Of a DNA stretch of 64,000 nt, positions 11,411 through 23,500 are shown piece by piece. Position 1 is the first letter of the stretch. Each line of letters starts with the position of its first letter. Under the pieces are notes generated by a model that worked only from the letters and a program-made list of their open reading frames with translations, searched no databases and was not told where the DNA came from. The stretch lies in contig NC_080569.1 of the NCBI RefSeq assembly GCF_030253575.1, forward strand, positions 1,198,001 to 1,262,000. The letters run 5' to 3'. The DNA comes from Rhododendron vialii (Eukaryota > Streptophyta > Magnoliopsida > Ericales > Ericaceae). The position numbers and the translations under genes were made by a program.

Positions 11411-12345
11411 CTTCTGGCAATCAAAACAGCATTTATGTATATATGTGTGTATACCATCACATGATACAGAATATTTGCCAACAAGAGTATGAAGAAATAT
11501 AAATTAAAGAAGAAAATTTCCAGCTCCCGATCAAATACCAGCAGAATATGAATCCAATATTTGTGAGACCCACAACCTAAAAAAGTATTTCTGCCACCTT
11601 TTTGAAATCACTCATTAGTATACGACCCCATACGGAAAAGAAACTTGAGCTCTTACGATGTGTTTGGATCTTGAATTTTTCATGGAATTGAATGTGAATG
11701 CCAACTAAATGAGCCTTGCCTACAATATTTTTCTTCTCCAGTAATCACGCAGAAAATGGAGATTTTTTTTATAACAACTCTTTATTCTCATCTCTCTCCA
11801 AACGCAACAACAAAATGTTAGCTTCTTTGAAATCATGTTATTCTCTTATCTCCTTAAAATCATCTCAGTCATACCAAGCAATACAATTATTCACAAAAAC
11901 AGACAAACACAATAGTTTTACAACTTCGACACAAATTCTTTAAAATCACTCAGCAAGACAATGATGAAAGCAACATATTCCAAAGCATTTTATACTAAGT
12001 CGTAGCCTTATAGGTTCACAGGTAGTTCAGTAATGATCGATTTTAAGCTAGTTCCTCCGATTGTACATTGCATGTAGTGACTTTTATCAAAAAACAATCA
12101 AACATAAATCATGAGAAGGAAAACATAGAGAAAATTATATAGAGGATTCACTGATACTTATCTAGAGCATTGGAAAATCAAACCCCCTCCAACAAGCCTT
12201 TTGCAAGTACGTCACTATCGACAACGAACCCATTCTCTGACCAGTGAACATACAACGACACTACCTCCCCTTCACCCTCCCTGTGTTAAAAACCATCCAA
12301 CACACCCTAAAGCACGCCAGCCTTACCTCCAAAATTAAAGTCACC

Positions 12346-13114
12346 ATCCGTTCAACGCTGATATCTACTTCTCCCCCAATTCAAACTCCTCACATCCACC
12401 AGAGAGTTACGACCCCATCGACCTGAGACTACTGCAATCGAAAATCATCCAGGTTCATCGCTCCAACGACTCCCCCCTACCATCAACATTTACCCCTTCC
12501 TCTCCCTCCAGAGAAACACTAATTTTTCTTTTGAATTTTTCGCTGACGGAGGGGAGAATTGTAAGCCGATTTGTGATCGAGAGAATGGGCATATGAACTT
12601 GTTTCAATATGCTTGTTTGGGCTTTGAAGAAGGCGGAGTATCCAGAAATGGGGTGGGGGGATTGGGTCACCAACAGATAGGGATGAATGCGAATTTCAAG
12701 AATGCAAAGAGGTTTAGCCGGGGCATGATTCGGCATGTCTTGAATGGGAAATGGGACTCCAGCTAGAAAGGGGGAGATTGAGGTTTATCTGTTAGACTTG
12801 AGCATGGCCCCAGTTCAAGAGACATTGGGGGACATTTGAGTTTGATGGGAAGCCAAAGTATGAGTTAAATTAAAGGCTTTGGATGAGAACAAGAGGCTGG
12901 TCCCAGTACAAGGAGTCCAATAGATGTCCAGGAGATGGTGTGTTTTGAACACATGTGAGAAGGATTCAGAAGACTTGACAACAAGCATTGACTTTGCTAG
13001 TAGCTTTTCTGATTGCACTGCTTTGGTCTATGGCTATTCCTGCAACCATTTAAAGTTGGCAAGGAAATGCATATTAGCTGTACTACGAGTTAAAAGGCCA
13101 GAACATGTAGAACT
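12346..13114 (+). pseudogene. Unrecognised coding-like remnant
   Basis: Several stop-interrupted frames with balanced composition follow one another. One runs from about 12346 to a stop near 12585. Another frame runs about 12500-12765 and includes GMNANFKNAKRFSRGMIRH. A third, about 12924-13118, reads [18 protein letters not shown] and ends PEHVEL. The base composition is less AT-rich than the flanks. I do not recognise the family. It could be a decayed gene piece or unrelated open frames, and no function is proposed. Confidence 0.25.
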
Positions 13115-13372
13115 GTGATTTCTATGGTTTGGCTAGGGTGACCGACAAGGATCCGTCTGATGGCAAGTGATTTCTCTGGATTTTCTTGTAGTTCTCGAGG
13201 TATGTATAGTAGTTTTGCTAGTTGTATCCTAGTTTAGGGATGGGATGCGTTGTCCTTGAAATTTTTGTTCATCTTTTTTATTGCACTCTTAGTGCGCGAT
13301 TATGCTTCGAAATCTGTGCCTTATGAGATTCTCATCACAACATGCAAAAACTTCGGCCTCGTGGTCCTCAAC

Positions 13373-13570
13373 TCTTTTTTTTTTTTTTTTTTTTGGGGGG
13401 GGTGGGTGGGTAGGGAAGCAACAGTTTTATTCCAAACAAACCAACACAGGAAACATCAGGACATTCCCTGTCAACAGAAACTATCAAATAGATCATCCCA
13501 GAGCATACTTCAGGAATCCACACATAAACAATCGCTACATACAAAGTATAATCCCCCTGTCCTAACATTT
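13373..13570 (-). pseudogene. Possible processed transcript copy (3' UTR with poly(A))
   Basis: Read on the minus strand, the sequence ends with an AATAAA signal (in GGAATAAAACTG), then about 35 bases later an A-tract of about 22 (T-run at 13373-13394 on the plus strand). That order is what a reverse-transcribed mRNA end leaves. No coding part and no clear target duplication were found. A short C/G-rich run separates the signal from the A-tract, so the assignment is tentative. Confidence 0.35.
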
Positions 13571-13886
13571 AGCACTTTATAGTAGGAAGGAATGTTCTAC
13601 GCTAGTCGCAAAGACCAATTCCTGTAGCTATTTTCCACCTTCTTCCACGTACAATTAACACCTAAGGTTGAGTTTGAGTTTTGCTATGATATTGCTAGTA
13701 CGATTCTGAGCATCAAGAATTACGGAGGAAGAAGACAAAAACAAGATAGAAATCTCTGAAATTGGAGCTTTTAATACAAGTATACACCTATTTCAGTCTA
13801 TCAAGTCACAACAAATCTACATAATCGTCTAATATATGTCCCTAGAGTAGAGGCATAAGAATAAAGTGCTCAGAAGCGTTTCGTAC

Positions 13887-14150
13887 CTTAGAGTTTGGAG
13901 TCTAGCAAAGGATTGGTGGGTTAGGCAAGGATTGAAAGGATGGCCCTCGTCTTCGACGGCCACGAACGAAGAAGACACAGGTCCTTTAACGGAGGTTCTC
14001 TATCGGCCACTTCGAGGCCTCACGAAATGGGAAAAGGAAAAGAGAGAGAAAGAGACAATCAATCCTCAATACACCGCCTCATTCCCCTTCCCTGTCCAGC
14101 CACTAATCCTTTCTCTCTCACTCTCTCTCTCTCTCTCTCTCACATCCACC
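13887..14150 (-). promoter_or_regulatory. Probable 5' untranslated exon and start region of TIC20
   Basis: On the minus strand a GA tract (CT at about 14121-14141 on the plus strand) is followed by about 240 non-coding bases ending CTCTAAG and a good donor GTACGAAA at 13886. The only downstream minus-strand gene start is TIC20, whose ATG has an acceptor three bases upstream. Linking the two is inference; the leader intron would be about 2.5 kb. Confidence 0.45.
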
Positions 14151-14235
14151 AAGAGTCCAAGACCCCCCAAAAAAAAAAAAAAGTTTAAAAAAAGTTGGAA
14201 CAGCGGATGTGCAGTGTTTTAAAAGGAAAATTCAA

Positions 14236-14376
14236 GGGAAAATGACGGCCAAAGACGTGTTTGATAATTAATACCTTCTAAGGACATTTTCAGCATTAAC
14301 AAATGTTCTCAAATGTTCTCAGCATATCCTTGGCGGGTATTAATTATCAAAACACGTCCTGGGCCGTTATTTTCCC
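14236..14376. mobile_element. 141-bp MITE with 40-bp inverted repeats
   Basis: The arms begin GGGAAAATGACGGCC and, on the opposite strand, GGGAAAATAACGGCC. They continue through GACGTGT and GATAATTAATACC with few mismatches. Flanking octamers AAATTCAA and ATATTCAA differ by one base. G-rich ends with long inverted repeats suggest a Mutator-type or hAT-type MITE. It is non-coding. Confidence 0.75.
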
Positions 14377-14385
14377 ATATTCAAT

Positions 14386-14517
14386 CAGCGCAATGGGCTG
14401 ACGATAGTAGGTGTGTGAATGTGTATTAAAAGATGTAAAAAGAGCACAGAAATACGTATTTTTCTTGTCTTTTAGTGTGTTTATTGTCAGCCCAGTGGGC
14501 TGACAATAGCAAGACCG
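14386..14517. repeat. 132-bp dispersed repeat, copy 1
   Basis: It begins CAGCGCAATGGGCTGACGAT, ends near CAATAGCAAGACCG and contains GTGTATTAAA and AATACGTATTTTTCTTG. A second copy of the same length lies at 39738-39869, with about a dozen or fewer base differences. Each end holds a CAGCCCA-TGGGCTG palindrome. It is probably a MITE family. Copy 1 sits nine bases after the 141-bp MITE. Confidence 0.85.
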
Positions 14518-17500
14518 GTTTTAAAATTCCAGCCCTGCATTGTTCACATAATTTTAAGCCCAACCCCAGGGGGGAAAAAAACCAATGGATTTGTATTTAT
14601 CATTGGGCTGAAAAGCCCAGACACAAATGGGCTTTTTTCATAAATCTTTGAGCTCGATCGGGGTACAACTAGCAAAACTAAACAGTAATTTGAATGAATC
14701 CAAATAATGCTGCTTCCATTCTTTGAGCTCGATCGGGGTCGTTAATTAATTAACTAAACAGGTGTGAAACAGTAACACTGCGTTTGCGCATGATTTTAAT
14801 TAGTCAGAGGGTACAAATCTCGAATAAGCTCATGATCACCTAAGGTTAAAAAAATCAGTAGAAGGATTTTTATTAACCCATGTCTCTTGATCCTATGTGC
14901 TGGGAGCCTGGCTGGCTGGCTGGCTGAACAACTTCATCTAGCCTAGTGGTACGATTTATAAAATAGAATCGTATCCAAAAAAAGGCTCCCGTTTTGAGTT
15001 TTCTTCATTTAAAAGGGTAAGGGAGTTACCTAGTACTGTACCATAGAATTAATTTGAAGCCAAATAAGCTGCAAAATTAAGGGAAAACAAACAAGTGAGA
15101 TAAAGTAGTAATTCATTTTATTCCCTAGTATTGCTTTTGGATCCGGATATCGGGTGTGCTTCCAATTTTGGATGCCTCACTGTTCATGCATGTGTATATA
15201 TTGTATACTACAAATTTTCAGTTCTCAAAAACTACTTCAATTGGTATAAAAACCTCACTTATTAGGTAAAAGGCCTCTTTAAAAAAAATCTTTTGTTACG
15301 ATTTGATCATACCATAAATATTTCTTCAGTAACAACTTTACATCTAAACAAAAAATAATTTATAATTTCCAAATAAAAATAAAAAATAGATATTAAGTTA
15401 AAGAATTTAACATTAGTGAGGTTTAATTTGGACCTCACTATCAGATGTCGCCTTAAGCTCCAATGAGGTTGGGCTGCCGCCTCTGTCTCTATCTATCAGG
15501 TATGACAATGTATAGTGGCCGTTCCACTACTAACGGCTTGTATTAAGAGTTAAGCCTTTTTCCAAAAGCAGGGTGTATATTTGGTCTAGCAATGATGATG
15601 AACCCGAAGCAATTTCATTGCCAACTTCGAATGAGCCTCCACAGCCAACCATCCGAACAAGAAAATGCCAAGAAAGAAAGATATAAAGGGTCGTTTTCTT
15701 TCAATATAAATATACTCCACTAGGCACTAGTATATTTTACATATGTACTTTTTCGCTTTTTTTCATTTGGTGGATCATAAAGAACGTAAAATGCATTTTT
15801 TTGATAAATAATTTCTGCGCAGACCCAAAAAAGATTTGATAAAATTAACGAAAGGTGAGTAGATGAATACAATATGATGTTTTTATGTGGTACAATTGAT
15901 TGAAAAATAGTAGTAGTAAATAACATGAGTTTTCTTTACCAATAATTACCATCATGACATGCAAGCTACAGCATAATTAAGCTTTGCTTGCCTATATGGT
16001 TTTGATTGTGTAATACTACGTTAAAGGCTAAAGCTGAGGTTAATTTTTTCTAACATCATAAATTCAATCGAGAAACCATATATACGGAATGTGATGAAGA
16101 AAGAGGAGATTACATCATATGCTTGCTTAGGATTAAAGCAGAGGTTAATTGATCGATCATGATCTTCTCATTCCGAAGTGATATGCCAAAAAAATTACTA
16201 ATAAAAGTGAAAGAAAGGAGGATATTACACGTGATGGATTGATATATCTTTCACCAAAAATTAATGATTTTTTCCCGTTTAAATAAATCTTCACTAAGTG
16301 GCCGGGTGGATAGGATACTGTTTAACCAACTTTTATCATTTTACTTATGTCTAGCTGTGTCCATTACCATCGGTTCATCGATCGAGTATAAAGTTGCTTT
16401 GTCGGAGTGGGGATTGTTTCTTCTTGGTATGAGTCGTTTGGAAGATGATTAGATTCGTTTCCTTTTCCGAAAAATTTTCAGTACTGTAGCTGGTGGGCAC
16501 CAAAACTATTCAAGTCCTTTTTCGAAAAATTTTCAGTGATGCGTGGGTACAACTTGGTGCCCGCTCGGCACATTCGAGCTGTACATTGCGATTTTGGACG
16601 GCTCAGATTTGGAGAGAGATAAAGTATTTGGATAAAAAGGGAGAGAGAATTTCAATCCGAGTCATCCAAAAGTGTATTGGATGCACGAATTTGCCAAGCG
16701 AATACCACGTGGGATATACCCACCGACGCTAAAAAATTTCTCTTTTCTTCAATATGCAATACATGGTTTCAAACGGCTAATTTGACGGCATCCACTCTTT
16801 TTTTTTTTTGTTTTGAGAGCATCCTTGGTGAGAGCTTCATACAGTACATAATTACTCATCAAAAAGTCTATCCAATTTCCATACTATCAAATGTTGCCAA
16901 TTAATCGGGTTAAAAAAGATACGGCCAATTAATAGTGTACCCAGCTTCCTAAATTTCTGTCAAATGATTCATAGGAATGTGTGGGACGCGCAAATGAAAT
17001 AACAACAATGAGAATTTAAAATTGACGAAGATAAGAGAAGTACTAGGCAAGCAATGAGAGTCAACGGGTCAATGACCTTATGGTTTTCCAAAAAGTCAAA
17101 AGTGGTTAAGATTGCGAAAGCCCTCAAAATGGCAAAATCTTGTTCTTGTCAGTTAACGTAGCAAAATTTTATGTTGGGAGCTGAAATGGAAAAGAAATTT
17201 CTATCCTATCCCAATTCCAAAAGAAGGAAGATAGTACCGTGGGTTGGGTTAAGTTACGTAGACGACAAGCAAACACTAGTTAGTGGCCAACAGACAAACA
17301 CGCCCTTTTTCTTAGTGGAAATTACCCTGTTAATTAATCTCCCCTTCAAATTTGTCATCAATCACCTTTCTACACGTCACGACACGGCGCGATTATTAAA
17401 TGAATCAAATTAACTACCTTCTTATCTCTATTAAAAACTGATCAATTTATAAATATGACAAATTAAATTAATTATTTTGAGACTCTGCATGCCCGTCGGT

Positions 17501-19978
17501 ACCCACCGTATGGGTTTGGTCGGTTCCCTAAACATTATACGCTGACATAATAGGCATGCAAACAAAGTATAAAGCATTTGTTTGAACTAACTTGATTTTT
17601 GTTTTTAAGTTCACACATTTTAGATTTATTTTTGATATAGCGGAAAATTATGGAAATTAATTTTGACACTTCAGTTTTAGCTACTGGCACTCCATTTTAT
17701 GTCTTGATCAAGTGAACCCGCTCGCGCGAAAAACAGGAGAGAGAGTGGCGGGGTGAGGGGAGAGAGAGGGAATAAATCTGGACCGTCCAAAACATGTTTG
17801 GACGGTTTGGATCACCAGCGGTATTCTGCCATGTTGAACCCTCTCGGCACCCAAAAATTTCTCCTTCAATGGGTATAATCTGAGGAATAATAACTTTCTG
17901 ATGGGTTGAGACTGCATGTAGCGGTATTCGAAAAGCACCGCACGGTCTCCTAACAAATGAATCTATGCAAAATATGAACGTTTCTATAAAGTGAGACTCA
18001 AAATGAGCACCTCTTCATGAAGGTGAACAGAATCAGGCAAACAAAATTGCCCTCCCCAAACCCTCGAAAAAGTGAACAATCTCTTTGACATTAAAGGGAG
18101 GCAGATACGCATTAAAAGTTGCTCTTCCTTATCTTGCCAGCTTTGATTGAGAGTTTGGAAATTTTGGTTAATGTTCACATGATGCTTCCAATATTTTCCA
18201 CTTTAATTACGCTACTGTAATAAAGTAGTATAAACAGATTTCACATGATCCTCACCAGCACTACAACTACAAGCTTCTTTTCTTTTGCTACAGGTCTGGA
18301 ATGTACAATTATACATTTTAATAACGAGAAGTTGAGTTTTTAATATTAGCCTATTAGGTCATTACGAGGCAAAATGTTTCAATATAAAAAAAAAAATTGA
18401 CAGTTAAAAAAACCCACCACATCTTTCTTATCCTTCTTTTTTTGCATCCATAGTTCTCTGAATTAATATACTAACCCTGTTTCGCTAAAATTCTTATTTT
18501 TTAAAGTAATTATTTTTCATTTTACGAGACGGGTCATTTTCTCACAATATATCACATTTAATTTAAAAAATAAGTACTTATTTTAGTTTGTGGAGTACAA
18601 GTTGTTTGTATATACGAAAAAATAGGGTGTCTGGATCGAGTACCTACGCACGTCGGATGCCGTTAATTCCCAAATGGGCCCACTCAATTTTTTTTTTTTG
18701 AATTTTTGGACGGCTCGGATCGGCCATCCGGTGGCTGGAGACGGCCCGGCGCGGCCATCGATGCCAGTAGCAGGACTCGTTAATTATTGCCATAGATAGA
18801 TTCACGCTTTTTCTTCCATCTTATAAAATAGGCATCGTACATCCACCCAATAAGTAACTAATTAATTATCTCCTTTCAGATATTCCATGTAGTAGTACTA
18901 TTTTGTAATAACCCTTACTAAATGAACAAGGTGCGAAACAAAAGTAATTGACTTTCCTCGTTTATCCATGAGCTAAAAACATTCAACAAGCTTGGAAATT
19001 CACCACTCCGATTCTCTCGAAAATCTGATGACTTCAGCAATATTCAAAAGACCAATCAGACAGAAACTTCTTCACAGCTACATTTATATTTCATTTTCTA
19101 TGTTTCGTATCGTTGATTTTGCATTAAAAGATGCTTTTATATTTTTTTTTCTCTTCCTTCCTTAAATCTAAAATAGGAAATAGTTACTCCTTATTTAATC
19201 TATTCAACGTGACTAGGAATTCTCTAGCTATATATTTTACCATGCACCGATTATGAACTACATGTATGTTAGTCATTCTAGCACGTACGCAACCTAATAT
19301 TGGAGTATTATTTTTTCTCAACAAAAGTTAGCAGTTTTAGTTGTAGTTAGTGAGATTTAAACTGACCCAACATCTTGAACATGTAGGATGAGAAACAAAT
19401 ATTTGATAGAGATATTCAATACGTAAAATATTTTCGTTTCCTTTAACTTAAATTATCCCTAGCGAAATCCAAAAATCGAACATGGGCATAATCAAGCTAT
19501 TACCTGCACTTTTTGGGGTCAAAACAAATCAATTAACAACCTTTGTGGGAATGCTTATTTGGTGCTTAGCAATGCTATGGTAATCATGTCTAGTAGTTTA
19601 GTATTTCCACATTTTAAGTACCATACGAATCATATGATGTGTGCATCACTGTCATGTAGTGGAGCACATACAACTATATTACATTGATAGCGCCTCAAAT
19701 GATATTCAAGGATAGAGTCTGAGAGGGGCTGTCGCCACCATACAATTTAAAAAAAAAAAAAGCCTACTTTTACTTTGAAAAAAAAATTATCATAAAAAAT
19801 TTTTGATTGTGTACATTCGCCTCCCCTACGCAATTTTTTTGGTGTGTAGTACTCAGATATGGTTAAAGTATTAATGTTTGGAAATAATAGTTACATCATC
19901 AGATTATTGCCATCTCCTACTTTGTGAGTAGTATTTTTTTTTTTTTTGTGTGTGGTGGGACTTCTTTTTTCAATAAGT
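14518..19978. other. Gene-poor spacer
   Basis: No gene is supported; all open frames here are short and unlike known families. I noted a perfect-looking short palindrome ACCGTCCAAAACATGTTTGGACGGT-type around 17780-17806 and a weak inverted repeat (AAACCTCACT) at about 15248 and 15425. The rest is AT-rich with no recognisable content. Confidence 0.45.
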
Positions 19979-20252
19979 CTAGGTCACTACATCCATCCAT
20001 TATACTATCTATTACAGAAAAATGTCCATAAATTTTAAAATAATATTTTATGAGGCTCAGTAAAAAATTAGCTCTAACGGATATCGGTAAGTATTTTTAG
20101 TTTCGTTCCTACAAATTATAATCTGATCTGTTGGTGTTGATTTTTTATAGAGTTCCATAAAATATTATTTTAAAATTTATGAATATTTTTTATATTTTTT
20201 GATACCCAAATAAATTCTAAAAAAATATAGTGGATGAATGTAGAGTACCTAG
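19979..20252. mobile_element. Foldback MITE upstream of NLA, 274 bp
   Basis: The ends CTAGGTCACTACATCCATCC and its near-complement (GGATGAATGTAGAGTACCTAG at the right) are inverted. Inside, TAAATTTTAAAATAATATTT at about 20029 is the exact reverse complement of the segment near 20158-20178. It is AT-rich and non-coding. No target duplication was recognised. Confidence 0.7.
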
Positions 20253-20396
20253 GATCTCTCTTGTTTCTTTACTCCGATAATGGACAAGTAATCCTCAGAA
20301 TGTGGCAAGCGGGGTCACGAATAGTTGACTTTTTCTCCTCTAAATAGAGACCGCCGGCTTCTGATCCGTTATTTACGTCACGTTTAACCAAAAACG

Positions 20397-20570
20397 GAGA
20401 GAGGGAGGGAGGGAGAGAGAGAGAGAGAGGGAGGCTCAATCATCATTCTCGCAAAACAGAAGGAATTGTCATCAAAGTTTGGTGTTGGTGTCTAATCTAG
20501 CTATTCACTCGTCAAATGCTATTGCTTGCATAGGTATAGCCGTCGGTTTTGAGAGAGAGAGAGAGAGAGA
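20397..20570 (+). promoter_or_regulatory. NLA 5' leader with two GA tracts and a miR827-like complement
   Basis: GA-rich tracts lie at about 20397-20430 and 20551-20570, the second ending two bases before the start codon. Between them, 20476-20495 reads AGTTTGGTGTTGGTGTCTAA. That pairs with 17 of 21 bases of Arabidopsis miR827 if one miRNA base is bulged. In Arabidopsis, miR827 represses NLA through a site in the 5' UTR. Position and partial match are observed; function is inference. Confidence 0.45.
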
Positions 20571-20572
20571 CG

Positions 20573-23500
20573 ATGAAGTTTTGCAAGAAATACGAGGAGT
20601 ACATGCAAGAACAGAATCAGAAAGAATTACCATTACCAGGGGTTGGGTTCAAGAAGCTCAAAAAGATCTTGAAGAAGTGCAGGCGAGACCTTCATTCCCA
20701 CGATGATCATGAAATGCTTAACCTTCATGATCCCCATCAAATCTCCGCCAATTGCCCCCACCTTTGCCCCGGTACGTACCCTAACCTACCCCCAATTTAC
20801 ACCTCTCTCTCTCTCTACGTATATATGATTACTCATGCATATGAACGTATGCATTTGTATTTGATTGTGCTACGGATACAGATATGAACACCCGGACACA
20901 TATCTGAACACACAGATGCAGCAGTCCTATGAGGTGAAGACCCGCAGTCATATGCGGTGAAGACCCGGATGTGGGCCCGCACGCATCAAACTGATTTGGA
21001 CGCATCGGTGTCCGGATACGTGTCCGGAATATGTCTCTAATTCCTTCTTGTCATGGATTTGGAATTGTGGGTTCATAAATTATAAGAATTCCATGTTCTC
21101 CTATTTCTTGTTTTCATCTATCAACTTTTCAATTCGTTGGAGCATCACTTAGCTCTTACCCAGATATTTGAACTCAAATTTATACAATAAAAAAAAACTG
21201 AACAATAGCTTCATTTGATATGGGATATTAAATCATTAAAATCTAAGCATAATGTTGAGCAAATGGGTTTTGTTAATGGCATGATTAAGGTGAGTCAAGG
21301 ACTGGAGTTGAGTTTGGGTATGTTTTCTTGATTTTGATCATGATCAGTCAATGCCTTGAGATGCTCCTCTCTATTATACTCCAAAAAAAAGTGTAACCCC
21401 ATGCGATGCACGGAATATGAAATATATGTGGATACTTTAAGAAATCATTGGATGATTAAAATAGTTTATTGGCCCATAAATAACGGACTTATAGAGAAGT
21501 GGGAAGTTAAAGGAAGAAAGGAGTGAGAAATGGTGGAGGAAGAAGAGGGAGTGAGGTAGAGAAGTAAGATTTGTGTACGGTATCACTAGATTTTGTTCAA
21601 CTACAAAACTTAATAAAAAATTTGACGCAATTATATAGATGGCCAAAGAAATTTTCTGTTTTAAGCTACGAAAGAAGAAGATCGATTAGAAGTTGTAACC
21701 CAATTTTAATTGAACTCTGTTTTTTCAGTTTGCGATGGAACCTTTTTCCCGTCCTTGCTGAATGAAATGTCTGCAGTAGTTGGTTCCTTCAATGAGAGAG
21801 CACAGAAATTGCTTGAGCTACATCTGGCTTCAGGATTCCGCAAGTGCTTCATGTGGTTCACAGACAAGCTCCATGGTAACCATGTTGCCTTAATTCAGGA
21901 ATGCAAGGACCTTGTTATGTATGCAATTTTCAATGCTGTTGCAATGCGCAAAATACTGAAGAAGTATGACAAGGTATGTTAACCCCCTACTTTTTGCACA
22001 ATCAAGATGGATCATAACTGGATACTCTTGTGTTGAGGAATTCAAATATAGGCCGTTACATATCGTATAGGATGTTAAGTAATGGATTTAAACGTTTACT
22101 TATCAAAAAAAATAGAGTAATGGATTCGGATTTTGGCCCTTTGATATCGGCTGATATATGACCACATCGCCGATGTCGTTATGTATCCCAATGCCACGAT
22201 TTGATTATGTATTTATTGAGATTATTGATTTCGACTTCAGATTCATTAATGTATTTATTGAGATTATTGATTTCGACTTCAGATTCATTACTCCAAACAA
22301 GGACAAGCATTCAAATCGCAAGCCCAAAGTATGCACCTTGAGATCCTTCAGTCACCATGGCTATGTGAGCTTATGGCTTTCCACATAAACATGAGGGAAA
22401 CAAAGCCACAGCAAAGGAAGGCCTCCGCATTGTTTGATGGATGCTCCCTTGTAATCAACGAGGGCAAACCATCGCTCCATTGCGAGCTCTTTGATTCTAT
22501 CAAGCTTGATATTGACTTGACTTGTTCTGTATGCTTGGTAAGTCTTCAATTTTCATTTTAATTCTTGTGCATTCAAAGAACTTGGGGAGAACCCACAAGT
22601 ATATGGAATTTCCGACCCAAGGTCAAGATTTATAAAGATTCCTTTCGAATGCTGCAAAAAATATTATATTGACATGCCAGGTTGTCGAATTATGGTGCTT
22701 CTGCGGATGCAGCTTGTGCTCTAATTCCTAACGTTGCTCTGATACATTGCGAGTCAACTTCCATTTTTAACCTCCTTCCGACGTGTTTGGTCGGTCCTGT
22801 ATCCAGTGGCTTTTCAAGATATTGAGATCTGAATTATATTCCCTCCTAGGTTTTCTACTCTTTCTAGGGAGTAGGGACTACTACTTCTTGCATTCTAGCT
22901 ATGAACTTCTCACACTTTCGCCAGTGTACATCAATGTTCTTATGTTCTCAGTAGCTATGTAGCACCGACACTCCAAAAGGGCGCCGTGTCCACGTATTGG
23001 ACATGGGGACACGGCGGGGACACACATTGGACACGCCACGTGGCGTGTCCAATAATTTTTATTATTTTTTGATAGGGGACACGGCGGGGACACGGCTAGG
23101 GGTCAAAATGTAATATTTATAAAAAATTTGGGGGTTAATATGAAATTATTCAAAACATTTGGGTTAAACTGTAATTTTTCCTTTGAAAAAATTTTATACA
23201 ATTTGTGAAATTATTCATATACAATGGTTCATAATTTTTTTTATATATATGTACATATATTTATTTATTATTTATTTATACACGTGGCGTGTCCCCCGCC
23301 GTGTCCGTATCCCCATTTTTTTAGAATTGCCATGTCCCATGTCCATATTCGTGTCCGTGCTACATAGCTCAGTAGTTAACAAACACTAAAAAGGGTTGAC
23401 AATACTTCCTAATTCTATATTGCTAACAAGAAAGTGACTTTAAAAGTTTAGAGGATGTCAAACATGAAGCTCTGTAAGTGATTGTACCCACCTAAGCAAT

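Larger units (their letters stand above)
11414..13886. other. Probable 5' UTR intron of TIC20, containing degraded sequence
   Basis: The proposed leader intron runs from donor GTACGAAA (ending 13886) to the acceptor at 11414. Inside are two pieces described separately (12346-13114 and 13373-13570). The rest is AT-rich with no further gene seen. Confidence 0.4.

Noticed and set aside
13866-14222. 118-codon plus-strand frame
   Set aside because: It runs through a GA/CT tract and an A-tract on the opposite strand of what looks like the TIC20 leader. There is no family resemblance.
20479-20706. Upstream open frame overlapping the NLA start
   Set aside because: It opens with TTG, not ATG, and has no conserved sequence. 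It is in another frame across the SPX-coding exon.
20865-21045. GGACACG/GTGTCCGG-rich stretch in NLA intron 1
   Set aside because: It resembles the motif of the 413-bp element, but neither inverted ends nor a target duplication could be placed.
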